This document shows positions 1 through 5,680 of a stretch of DNA of 5,680 nucleotides, in pieces (the stretch's first letter is position 1; the number at the start of each line of letters is the position of its first letter). The DNA is from Candidatus Tectimicrobiota bacterium (GTDB lineage Bacteria > JACPSX01): positions 2,958 through 8,637 of the forward strand of contig JACPSX010000033.1 in NCBI GenBank assembly GCA_016193065.1, in the 5' to 3' direction. A program made the translations under genes and the position numbers. The notes under the pieces were generated by a model. The model saw only the letters and a list, made by a program, of their open reading frames with translations, made no database searches and had not been told where the DNA came from.

Positions 1-24
1 ATGCTGTATAGGTGGACACGCCAA

Positions 25-1515
25 ATGGCCAACCAAGATTGGACCCCACCGATGCAACGAACAGAGATCCTTGTTGTCGATGACGAAAAGGAGACCCGGG
101 AACTGCTGAAGGAGTTCCTTTCCCGCCAAGGGTTTGTTGTAAGCGTGGCGGGCGGCGGGCAGCGGGCCATCGATCTTTTGCGGGAAAAGGATTTCGACCT
201 CATGTTGGTTGACCTCAAAATGCCCCGGGTGGACGGTTTCGAAGTCCTCAAGGAAATCGGGCAGCTCGGCAGGCGCACCCTTGCCATTGCCATGACGGGG
301 TTTGGAAGCACCCAAACGGCGGCTGAGGTCATGGGAGCCGGTGCTTACGATTTCGTTACGAAACCGTTCCATCTCCAGGAGCTCAAAAAGTTGATGCTGA
401 GGGCCCTGGAGGAAAAACGCTGGCGGGGAGCTAGTGGCCCTTACCCAGGCGCCGAACGGCGCACCCACTTCCGCCGCTACGAGGACCAGAAATTATTCAT
501 CGAAAACTTGGCCTTACGCCGCCAACTCCAGAGAAAGTACCGGTTTGAAAACATGATCGGCGACAGCCCGGAGATGCAGCAGGTTTTCGCACTGATTGAA
601 AAAGTCGCCGACAGCGACAGCACCGTGCTGATCTGCGGGAAAAGTGGCACCGGCAAGGAGTTAGTGGCGCGGGCCCTTCACTTCAACAGCCATCGCAAGG
701 ACCGCCCGCTCATCCCGGTCAATTGTGGGGCCATCCCCGAAGCCCTTTTGGAGAGCGAACTTTTCGGCCATGAGAAGGGGGCTTTTACCGGGGCCTCCGC
801 GACCCGGATCGGTCGTTTCGAGCTGGCCCATCAGGGGACCATTTTCCTGGACGAAATTGGGGATATGAGTCCCGCCCTCCAGGTGAAAGTCCTGAGAGTC
901 TTGCAGGAACAAGAATTCGAGCGCATCGGGGGGACCAAGACCATAAAGGTGGATGTGCGGATCATCGCCGCTACAAACCAGGATCTCGAGCAGGCGGTGG
1001 CGAACCGTACATTCCGGGAAGACCTGTACTACCGTCTCAATGTGATCCCCATTTTATTGCCGCCTCTGCGCCGCCGCCAGGGCGACATTCCTCTCCTCAT
1101 CAACCACTTCTTGGAGCGCTTTAACAGGGAGAAAAATAAGCATATTCTTGGGATTACCGATGAGGCCATAAAGTATTTGATGAACTATGATTGGCCCGGC
1201 AACGTGCGGGAACTGGAAAACCTGATTGAGCGCCTCGTGATCCTAAAAGAGGCTGGCACCATCGAGATCGAGGATTTGCCGAAAAAGTTCTTCGGGGCCC
1301 GCTCCGATGGAAATTTTCCGCAGTTTGATATTCCCGATCAGGGCATTTCCCTCAAGGAGGTCGTAGACCGTTTCGAAAATCAAATAATTCTTCGCGCCCT
1401 GGAAAAGTCGGACTGGGTGAAAAACAAAGCCGCCCGTTTGTTAGGAATGAACCGTACCACCCTGGTCGAGAAATTGAAAAAGAAGCACCTCGCGCAGCCT
1501 TTGTCAAAATCCTGA
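25..1515 (+). CDS. NtrC-family sigma54-dependent response regulator (receiver, AAA+, Fis-type HTH)
   Basis: A cytoplasmic enhancer-binding activator that uses ATP to open promoters bound by sigma54-RNA polymerase. Numbered from the ATG at 25 (496 aa), the receiver spans about 13-130, with acidic pocket D19-D20, phosphoacceptor D63 (VDLKMP), switch T91 and K113 (TKPF). A linker of about 45 residues follows. The AAA+ domain has Walker A GKSGTGKE at 205-212, an intact sigma54-contacting GAFTGA loop at 252-257, Walker B FLDE ending at D276-E277, the arginine-containing [11 protein letters not shown] at 330-340 and [10 protein letters not shown] at 390-399. The C-terminal Fis-type helix-turn-helix at about 467-487 reads [20 protein letters not shown] chose the ATG at 25 because AGGTGG at 10-15 is a fair ribosome site nine bases upstream. 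The frame is open to the left edge, so ATG at 1 is possible, and ATG at 52 would also leave a full receiver. The Walker A has K where GESGTGKE is usual. The recognition helix resembles that of FleQ/FlrA, but those proteins usually have a degenerate receiver, so no symbol is given. Family call is near certain; the regulated pathway is not. Confidence 0.95.
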   Translation: MANQDWTPPMQRTEILVVDDEKETRELLKEFLSRQGFVVSVAGGGQRAIDLLREKDFDLMLVDLKMPRVDGFEVLKEIGQLGRRTLAIAMTGFGSTQTAAEVMGAGAYDFVTKPFHLQELKKLMLRALEEKRWRGASGPYPGAERRTHFRRYEDQKLFIENLALRRQLQRKYRFENMIGDSPEMQQVFALIEKVADSDSTVLICGKSGTGKELVARALHFNSHRKDRPLIPVNCGAIPEALLESELFGHEKGAFTGASATRIGRFELAHQGTIFLDEIGDMSPALQVKVLRVLQEQEFERIGGTKTIKVDVRIIAATNQDLEQAVANRTFREDLYYRLNVIPILLPPLRRRQGDIPLLINHFLERFNREKNKHILGITDEAIKYLMNYDWPGNVRELENLIERLVILKEAGTIEIEDLPKKFFGARSDGNFPQFDIPDQGISLKEVVDRFENQIILRALEKSDWVKNKAARLLGMNRTTLVEKLKKKHLAQPLSKS

Positions 1516-1516
1516 C
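1503..1516. promoter_or_regulatory. Possible activator-binding inverted repeat GTCA-N6-TGAC
   Basis: Perfect 4-base arms, GTCA and TGAC, flank six bases (AAATCC) in a 14-base element that overlaps the stop codon of the upstream activator gene. Arms and spacing match the outline of the Pseudomonas FleQ box as I recall it (GTCA-N6-TGAC), though the centre does not. It is centred about 161 bases upstream of the start predicted from the 1645-1660 promoter, within the usual range for sigma54 enhancer sites. Short arms make chance occurrence quite possible. Confidence 0.3.
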
Positions 1517-1534
1517 ATCCAATCCATCGAAATT

Positions 1535-1550
1535 GACAGAATCGGCTGTC
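1535..1550. promoter_or_regulatory. Inverted repeat GACAG-N6-CTGTC, possible activator site
   Basis: Perfect 5-base arms, GACAG and CTGTC, are separated by six bases (AATCGG). The centre lies 33 bases from the centre of the repeat at 1503-1516, about three helical turns, and about 128 bases upstream of the predicted sigma54 start. Both spacings fit paired enhancer-binding sites. It could also be a weak hairpin at the end of the upstream transcript, but no T-run follows, so it is not called a terminator. Confidence 0.3.
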
Positions 1551-1556
1551 CCCGGC

Positions 1557-1572
1557 TGGCACGGGGCTGGCG
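1557..1572 (+). promoter_or_regulatory. Weak sigma54-like promoter element
   Basis: TGGCACG at 1557-1563 is a perfect -24 element. After four bases, TGGCG at 1568-1572 is a poor match to the -12 consensus TTGCW. The required GG-N10-GC spacing holds (1558-1559 and 1570-1571). If used, transcription would start near 1583 and leave a leader of about 119 bases. It lies inside a small CCCCG/CGGGG inverted repeat (1550-1566). The site at 1645-1660 is the better candidate, and this one may be a chance match in GC-rich sequence. Confidence 0.25.
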
Positions 1573-1644
1573 TCGGTCCCTGCCCTAAGAGCCTTCCCAG
1601 TGTGTCCGCGAGCCCTTTCTCGATTTCCCACTGCCCCGGTGTGC

Positions 1645-1660
1645 TGGTACGAATCTTGCT
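1645..1660 (+). promoter_or_regulatory. Sigma54 (RpoN) promoter for the TPR-kinase-regulator operon
   Basis: TGGTACGAATCTTGCT matches the sigma54 consensus TGGCACG-N4-TTGCW at every defined position but one (T for C at 1648). The preceding base, C1644, also fits. The GG at 1646-1647 and GC at 1658-1659 are exactly ten bases apart, as the family requires. Transcription should start near 1671, giving a leader of about 31 bases that contains the GAGGAG ribosome site of the TPR gene. A sigma54 activator encoded just upstream and candidate enhancer repeats 128-161 bases upstream of the start support it. The match is seen; its use and the identity of the activator are inferred. Confidence 0.75.
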
Positions 1661-1683
1661 CACCTGTCCCTGCAAGTCCCATA

Positions 1684-1689
1684 GAGGAG
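1684..1689 (+). promoter_or_regulatory. Ribosome binding site of the TPR gene
   Basis: GAGGAG lies 12 bases before the ATG at 1702. The spacing is slightly long, but no closer purine-rich motif exists, and the ATG at 1702 opens directly into a signal peptide, so this start is favoured. Confidence 0.6.
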
Positions 1690-1701
1690 TGTTAACTTTC
1701 A

Positions 1702-3816
1702 ATGCGTGTGGGCGTAGGGATCCTCCTGGTGACCATTGCGATTGGGGGGGCTGGCATCGCAGCCGCCGCCGAGGGACAAGTCGGCAGCAAGCCGGCCAGC
1801 CAACCCCCCGTTGAAAAAGGTCCCGAGAAGAACGACCAGGAAATCTACTTTTTGGCCCTCAAGCTGTTCCAGAGTCGTAACTACGCCCTGGCCAGGAGGC
1901 AGCTTGCCCGTTTGGCAAAGGAATTCCCGAACAGCCGCCTCCGGGAAAGCGCCGACACCTTGCGGGCCGACAGCTATTTTTACATGGCCAAGCAAGCAGG
2001 GAAAAAGCAATTCTTTCCGGTCATCGACGAATATCGCGATCTGCTCCAGAGATATCCCCGCTCCGCCATGGCCCCCTGGTATCAGGTACAGGTTGGCCGC
2101 AGCTATGGCGCCATGGGCTATTATTACGAAGCTGAAGCGATGTTTCAGATTTTCATTGAGACCTACCCGAAGAGCCGTTATTTTCCCTACGCCCTGTTGG
2201 GACTCGCGGAGACCTATTACGTTCTGCAGCGGTTTGCGGAAGCGCAAGTGATCTACGAGAAGGTCAGCGAACAATTCAAAGGTTCAGCGCCGGGAGCCGA
2301 GGCCAGTTATGGGATCGGAAATACGTTTTATCGCCTCGGCCAGTTTGAGAGAGCCGAGATCTTCTACCGCAAGGCCATGGATTCCTACCCGCGAGGGGGG
2401 ATTTCCTCTGCCGCCACCTTGTTTGCCATGGGTGAGACGCTCTACCAGCGCGCAAAATACGCCGAGGCGCGGCGGGTCTTCTTTGATCTCCTCAACCTCC
2501 ACCCGGCGGATCCACTGAGCACCCGAGGGCTGGCCCGGATCGGGGATTCTTACCGGCGTCTGGGGCAGATCAGGGAGGGCAAGCAAATCTATCAGGAGGC
2601 GGCGCTGCGCTATCCCTATGAGGAGGGCGGGTACATCAGCCGGATCCGGCTTGCCGATATGGAAGGAGAAGCCCTCCGCCAGCCGAAACCCCTGCCGAAT
2701 CCGATTCAGTGGGCGTCATCGCAAGCCCGTCAGGACCCTCTGGAGGTCTACCGAGAGGTGGCCCGCGCCCAACTCACTCCGGCGCTCAGCGAGGTTGCAT
2801 TGATCCGGCTCGCCTCCCGGCAAAAGGAGAGTAAACAGTTCCGGCAAGCCCTCGAAACATTGAAGATCCATCAGACCCAATATCCGTACGGAGTTCTGGC
2901 GGATCAAACCGCGGCCCTCGTCCGCCAGACCGCCCAGGAGCAGGTCGCCTTTTATTCCGGGCTGGGGCGCCACAGTGCCGTGGTCGACCTTTATCAGAAA
3001 ATGCGCCGGGATGTTTTGGACGAAGCCGCCAGCCCGGAAACTTTGCTGCAAGTAGGCGAGAGCTTTGCCGCCCTGGGGCTTCTGGAGCCTGCCATGGAAA
3101 TCTACCGGGACCTCCTGGAGAGGAAAAAACAGAACATTCCGCGGGACCGCCTGTTGTTCCTGCTCGGAGAAGCTCGCTGGGCCAGCGCGGACGGCGCCGG
3201 AGCCGCGGAGCTTTTCTCCACGCTCCAGAAGAAATACCCGAGTTCCCCCTGGCGTCCCATGGGGCTGCTGCGTCTCGGAGAAATTGCCGTAGCGCAAAAC
3301 GAACCGGAGCGGGCAGAGCGCTTCTTTGAACAAGCGCTCCAGGCCAACCCGAAGTTTCCCGGTGCTCCCCTGGCGCTCTACCACGAGGGGCGCCTGTCCT
3401 TGGCGCGGGGAAAATTCGAGGCAGCAGCCGGCTTTTTCGCCCGCGCCATACAATCTTACGTGCCGGAGGTGACTGCAGGCGAGGCCCACGTAAAGGCCAG
3501 CTACTTCCTCTTGGGGGACAGCCTTTTCCAGACGGGGAAGACCAAGGAGGCCCTCGAGGCGTACGGAAAAGCGCGACAGCTCTACCCGAATTCTCCCCAG
3601 TCCCCCTGGGCCTCTCTCCAGATGGGGCTAGGTTACCGGAAGCTCGGCGCCCCGGAAAAGGCCCGGGAAATTTTCAAGACTTTAAGTTCCGGCAAGGACG
3701 ATCCCTTCCTCGCCCAAGTAGCGGCGAATTTTCTGGCCGATCTGGAATGGCAGGCCAAGGTGCAGCCCAAGATCCAGCCTTTCCTGGATCCCCCCAAGGA
3801 GGCGGCAACGCCATGA
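1702..3816 (+). CDS. Secreted tetratricopeptide-repeat protein, function unknown
   Basis: A 704-residue protein made almost wholly of TPR-type helical hairpins, which normally act as protein-protein docking scaffolds. Residues 1-23 look like a Sec signal peptide: one arginine, a hydrophobic stretch, then an alanine-rich cleavage site probably after A23. There is no lipobox cysteine, and I find no cysteine in the whole protein, which suits a periplasmic location. A proline- and lysine-rich stretch (about 28-45) is followed by repeats at about 50-85, 105-155, 160-195, 200-233, 236-271 and 272-308. A less regular segment (about 315-345) and a second TPR block to about 680 follow. Many units share the CpoB/BamD-like pattern of small residues, aromatics and a closing 'YP', for example ETYPKS and RQLYPNSPQ. 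It is first in an operon with a sigma54-type promoter, and its stop overlaps the kinase start. The kinase is soluble, so direct contact between the mature proteins is unlikely. TPR fold and secretion are well supported; the role is unknown. Confidence 0.92.
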   Translation: MRVGVGILLVTIAIGGAGIAAAAEGQVGSKPASQPPVEKGPEKNDQEIYFLALKLFQSRNYALARRQLARLAKEFPNSRLRESADTLRADSYFYMAKQAGKKQFFPVIDEYRDLLQRYPRSAMAPWYQVQVGRSYGAMGYYYEAEAMFQIFIETYPKSRYFPYALLGLAETYYVLQRFAEAQVIYEKVSEQFKGSAPGAEASYGIGNTFYRLGQFERAEIFYRKAMDSYPRGGISSAATLFAMGETLYQRAKYAEARRVFFDLLNLHPADPLSTRGLARIGDSYRRLGQIREGKQIYQEAALRYPYEEGGYISRIRLADMEGEALRQPKPLPNPIQWASSQARQDPLEVYREVARAQLTPALSEVALIRLASRQKESKQFRQALETLKIHQTQYPYGVLADQTAALVRQTAQEQVAFYSGLGRHSAVVDLYQKMRRDVLDEAASPETLLQVGESFAALGLLEPAMEIYRDLLERKKQNIPRDRLLFLLGEARWASADGAGAAELFSTLQKKYPSSPWRPMGLLRLGEIAVAQNEPERAERFFEQALQANPKFPGAPLALYHEGRLSLARGKFEAAAGFFARAIQSYVPEVTAGEAHVKASYFLLGDSLFQTGKTKEALEAYGKARQLYPNSPQSPWASLQMGLGYRKLGAPEKAREIFKTLSSGKDDPFLAQVAANFLADLEWQAKVQPKIQPFLDPPKEAATP
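3796..3802 (+). promoter_or_regulatory. Ribosome binding site that sets the kinase start
   Basis: AAGGAGG is a full Shine-Dalgarno match ten bases before the ATG at 3813, inside the last codons of the TPR gene. It decides in favour of 3813 over the upstream in-frame ATG at 3747, which lacks a comparable site and would add 22 residues of low-complexity Gly/Ala/Pro sequence. Confidence 0.8.
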
Positions 3817-5234
3817 ACCTGCTTCCCCGGAATTCCGGTCTAATGGAATATTCCTCCTTGAGCTCAAGGGCGGAGGAGAAATTCGAACCCATTCCCTCGG
3901 AAACCGTCGCGCCCACGCTGCGTCTTCTTCCGGAAGCGGTGCGGAATCCCGAGGAAAGCTCGGAGGGAAAGCTTCTGGCGGCGGCTTTTGAGTCCTTCAC
4001 TCGCGCTACTGAAACCCTGCGGCGCTCCTACGGACTGCTCCAGAAGCGGGTAAAAGACCTGACCCTGGAGCTACAGCAAAAGAATCTGGAGCTGGAGAGA
4101 AACTTGCGGGAGAAGGAAGAGGTCAAGAACTACCTCAACAACATACTGGAAAGCCTGCAAACCGGAGTGGTGGTTCTGGACATCGCCGGGCGGGTTCGGC
4201 TGTTCAACCGGGCCGCCCAGCAGCTCACCGGCCTCGACTCCCGCCAGGTTCTGGGCGCCCCCTGGCAGGAAAATTTACGTCCTTACCTGCCTCCAGCAGG
4301 GTTTGATTCCTTTTCCCCGGGCTCCGGGCAGCTCGTGATGGAGACGGAATTCCCGATCCGCAACCGCGGGTTTACGGATTCCTTGATGCTGCGCGTCTCC
4401 CTGGCTCCCATGCAGGCTCAGGAGGAACAGGTGGCGGGAGTGGTGGTTCTCCTCCAGGACGTCACCCGCCTCAAGCATCTGGAGCAGGAAGGTCAGCGCC
4501 GCAGCCGCCTCCTGGCCATGGGGGAGATGGCCGCCCATATGGCCCACGAGATCCGCAATCCCCTGGGCAGCATCGAACTCTTTGCCACCCTCCTCAGGAG
4601 GGAACTGGACCACGATCCGGACAAACGGGATCTGGCAGAGCGGATCAGCTCCGGAGTCAGAAGCCTGAACCACATCCTGACGAACCTGTTGCTCTTTACG
4701 AGAAGCCAGAAGCCCACAGCGGATCTGCTCGGAGCGAACGATCTCGTTGCCGAAACCTTGCAGTTTGCCCGCTACCTCCTGGAACAAAACCGGGTCGATC
4801 TGGGCGTCGATTTCAGCCCCGAGAACCCGCAGATTCAGGGGGATCGAGAACTGCTCAAACAGGTGTTCCTCAACATGATCCTGAATGCCGTGGAAGCCAT
4901 GCCGGCAGGGGGAAACCTGCGGGTATCCACCCGTCTGCTTTCCTGTCCCGGCATCGATCCCGGCAGGCGCCAGGATCGCTGCAAGACGGACAGAGAGGTC
5001 GAAATTGGGTTTTGCGATTCGGGTGTGGGAATCCCTGAAGATCATATTTCCCGGATCTTTGATCCTTTCTTTACGACCAAGGACTCAGGTACCGGGCTCG
5101 GCTTGGCCATTGTCCACAATATCGTCGCGGCGCACGGCGGGCGGGTGCAAGTCAACAGCAAGCCAGGCCAAGGGACCGACTTGACTCTGATCTTCCCCGG
5201 CGGGCAACCGGCAGGAGTTTCAGGAGCGCACTGA
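3813..5234 (+). CDS. Soluble PAS-domain sensor histidine kinase (NtrB/FleS/FlrB-like)
   Basis: A 473-residue cytoplasmic histidine kinase with no membrane segment. Order from the ATG at 3813: variable N-terminus (1-60), predicted coiled coil (about 63-108, rich in Leu, Glu, Lys and Arg), PAS domain (about 106-217, ending DVTRLKHLE), HisKA with phosphoacceptor H245 in MAHEIRNPLG, and HATPase (about 345-465) with N-box N354/N358, G1 box DSGVG from D402, F box FDPFFTTK and G2 box GTGLGL at 426-431. All catalytic motifs are intact, so autophosphorylation and phosphotransfer are expected. An insert of about 20 polar residues (375-395), with cysteines C378 and C390, sits just before the strand leading into the G1 box. 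The start overlaps the TPR stop as ATGA, implying translational coupling, and the regulator gene begins two bases after its stop, making that protein the likely partner. The kinase core and lack of membrane anchor resemble FleS/FlrB of flagellar regulation, but NtrB-like kinases of other pathways look similar, so no symbol is assigned. Confidence 0.95.
   Translation: MNLLPRNSGLMEYSSLSSRAEEKFEPIPSETVAPTLRLLPEAVRNPEESSEGKLLAAAFESFTRATETLRRSYGLLQKRVKDLTLELQQKNLELERNLREKEEVKNYLNNILESLQTGVVVLDIAGRVRLFNRAAQQLTGLDSRQVLGAPWQENLRPYLPPAGFDSFSPGSGQLVMETEFPIRNRGFTDSLMLRVSLAPMQAQEEQVAGVVVLLQDVTRLKHLEQEGQRRSRLLAMGEMAAHMAHEIRNPLGSIELFATLLRRELDHDPDKRDLAERISSGVRSLNHILTNLLLFTRSQKPTADLLGANDLVAETLQFARYLLEQNRVDLGVDFSPENPQIQGDRELLKQVFLNMILNAVEAMPAGGNLRVSTRLLSCPGIDPGRRQDRCKTDREVEIGFCDSGVGIPEDHISRIFDPFFTTKDSGTGLGLAIVHNIVAAHGGRVQVNSKPGQGTDLTLIFPGGQPAGVSGAH
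5222..5226 (+). promoter_or_regulatory. Ribosome binding site of the second response regulator
   Basis: AGGAG, inside the final codons of the kinase gene, lies ten bases before the ATG at 5237. It supports that start and suggests that the two genes are translated from one message. Confidence 0.65.
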
Positions 5235-5236
5235 AC

Positions 5237-5680
5237 ATGAACAAGCAAAATACTTCCTCCCTGTCGATACTTGTGGTCGATGACGAGGCCGACATGAGAC
5301 TTGCACTTTCGGCGGCCCTGGGCCGGGCGGGTTGTGAAGTCGAGGCGGTGTCAAGCGGCCTTGAGGCGCTCTACAAGCTGGAAAAGCGGACCTACGACGT
5401 GGTGATCAGCGATGTTCGCATGCCTCACGTCAGCGGCCTCGACGTACTCCGCAAAGCCAAAGAGCACAACCCGCAGGTCTCCTTCATCATGATCACGGCC
5501 TACGGTACGATTGAGAACGCCGTGGAGGCAATGCGCGAGGGGGCGACGGACTATATCTTGAAGCCTTTCTCCGTAGAGATTCTGGAAGATGCAGTTCGCC
5601 GGGTTTGGAAACGGAAGGGACCGCGGGTGGGAAAAGAAGAACCTGCCGGACGATCCCAGGAGGTTCCCCTCAAGGGAGAG
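5237..5680 (+). CDS. Response regulator, receiver domain (3'-truncated by window edge; probable NtrC/FlrC type)
   Basis: The first 148 codons of a response regulator, open to the right edge with no stop. The receiver spans about 9-125, with acidic pocket D15-D16, phosphoacceptor D59 (SDVRMP), switch T87 and K109 (LKPF), all intact. The AYGTIENAVEAM stretch followed by GATDYILKPF is typical of NtrC-family receivers, including FleR/FlrC, so a sigma54-type AAA+ domain and a Fis-type helix-turn-helix probably follow. That part is not in the window, and a different output domain is possible. After the receiver comes a charged, proline- and glycine-containing linker (about 126-148). The gene begins two bases after the kinase stop and is most likely the kinase's phosphotransfer partner. 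The truncation is an effect of the window, not evidence of a broken gene. Confidence 0.93.
   Translation, partial: MNKQNTSSLSILVVDDEADMRLALSAALGRAGCEVEAVSSGLEALYKLEKRTYDVVISDVRMPHVSGLDVLRKAKEHNPQVSFIMITAYGTIENAVEAMREGATDYILKPFSVEILEDAVRRVWKRKGPRVGKEEPAGRSQEVPLKGE

Noticed and set aside
1533-1561. TTGACA at 1533-1538 as a sigma70 -35 box
   Set aside because: At 16-18 base spacing the downstream hexamers are GC-rich (GCTGGC/CTGGCA) and do not resemble TATAAT.
1535-1566. Intrinsic terminator after the first activator gene
   Set aside because: The small hairpins (GACAG/CTGTC and CCCCG/CGGGG) have 5-base stems and no following T-run.
1573-1644. IHF site between the putative enhancer repeats and the sigma54 promoter
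   Set aside because: No stretch on either strand matches the WATCAA-N4-TTR pattern well enough; the best partial match lacks the TTR half.
1533-1814. Plus-strand open frame of 93 codons across the gap and TPR start
   Set aside because: No recognisable domain, no ribosome site, composition of a random GC-rich frame, and it overlaps both the promoter region and the signal peptide of the TPR gene.
2716-3489. Antisense open frame of 257 codons opposite the TPR gene
   Set aside because: It is a shadow of a clear TPR coding region, with no motif and no credible start site.
3747-3812. Longer kinase reading frame starting at ATG 3747
   Set aside because: The added 22 residues are low-complexity Gly/Ala/Pro/Gln inside the TPR gene, with no good ribosome site. 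ATG 3813 has AAGGAGG ten bases upstream and a classic ATGA overlap.
4275-5045. Antisense open frame of 256 codons opposite the kinase
   Set aside because: It mirrors the kinase PAS/HisKA/HATPase coding sequence. Long antisense frames are common opposite GC-rich genes, and the translation shows no family motif.

Overview
The window holds four plus-strand genes of a signalling and transcription-control locus and one 186-base non-coding gap. Base composition is GC-rich by eye. The sigma54-activator families, the histidine kinase motif style (GEMAAHMAHEIRNPLG) and the [11 protein letters not shown] recognition helix suggest a Gram-negative bacterium of the Desulfobacterota ('Deltaproteobacteria') or a nearby phylum. 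That placement is an inference from protein style, and no species is recognised. No mobile element, CRISPR array, tRNA or rRNA is visible.

Layout: (1) 25-1515, a complete NtrC-family sigma54 activator (receiver, AAA+ and Fis-type helix-turn-helix domains). (2) 1516-1701, a gap with a near-consensus sigma54 promoter at 1645-1660, a weaker sigma54-like element at 1557-1572, and two N6-spaced inverted repeats at 1503-1516 and 1535-1550, placed where upstream activator sites normally lie. (3) 1702-3816, a 704-residue, cysteine-free TPR protein with a signal peptide, so probably periplasmic. (4) 3813-5234, a soluble PAS histidine kinase whose start overlaps the TPR stop as ATGA. (5) 5237-5680, the receiver domain of a second response regulator, cut by the right edge of the window.

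Reading: genes 2-4 form a tight, translationally coupled operon whose best visible promoter is sigma54-type, and a sigma54 activator is encoded directly upstream. Activator, then sigma54 promoter, then soluble PAS kinase plus NtrC-like regulator resembles the FleQ/FlrA to FleSR/FlrBC flagellar cascade of Proteobacteria. The differences are that the upstream activator keeps an intact phosphorylation site and that a secreted TPR protein is inserted as first gene of the operon. A flagellar role is a hypothesis only, because no structural flagellar gene lies in the window.
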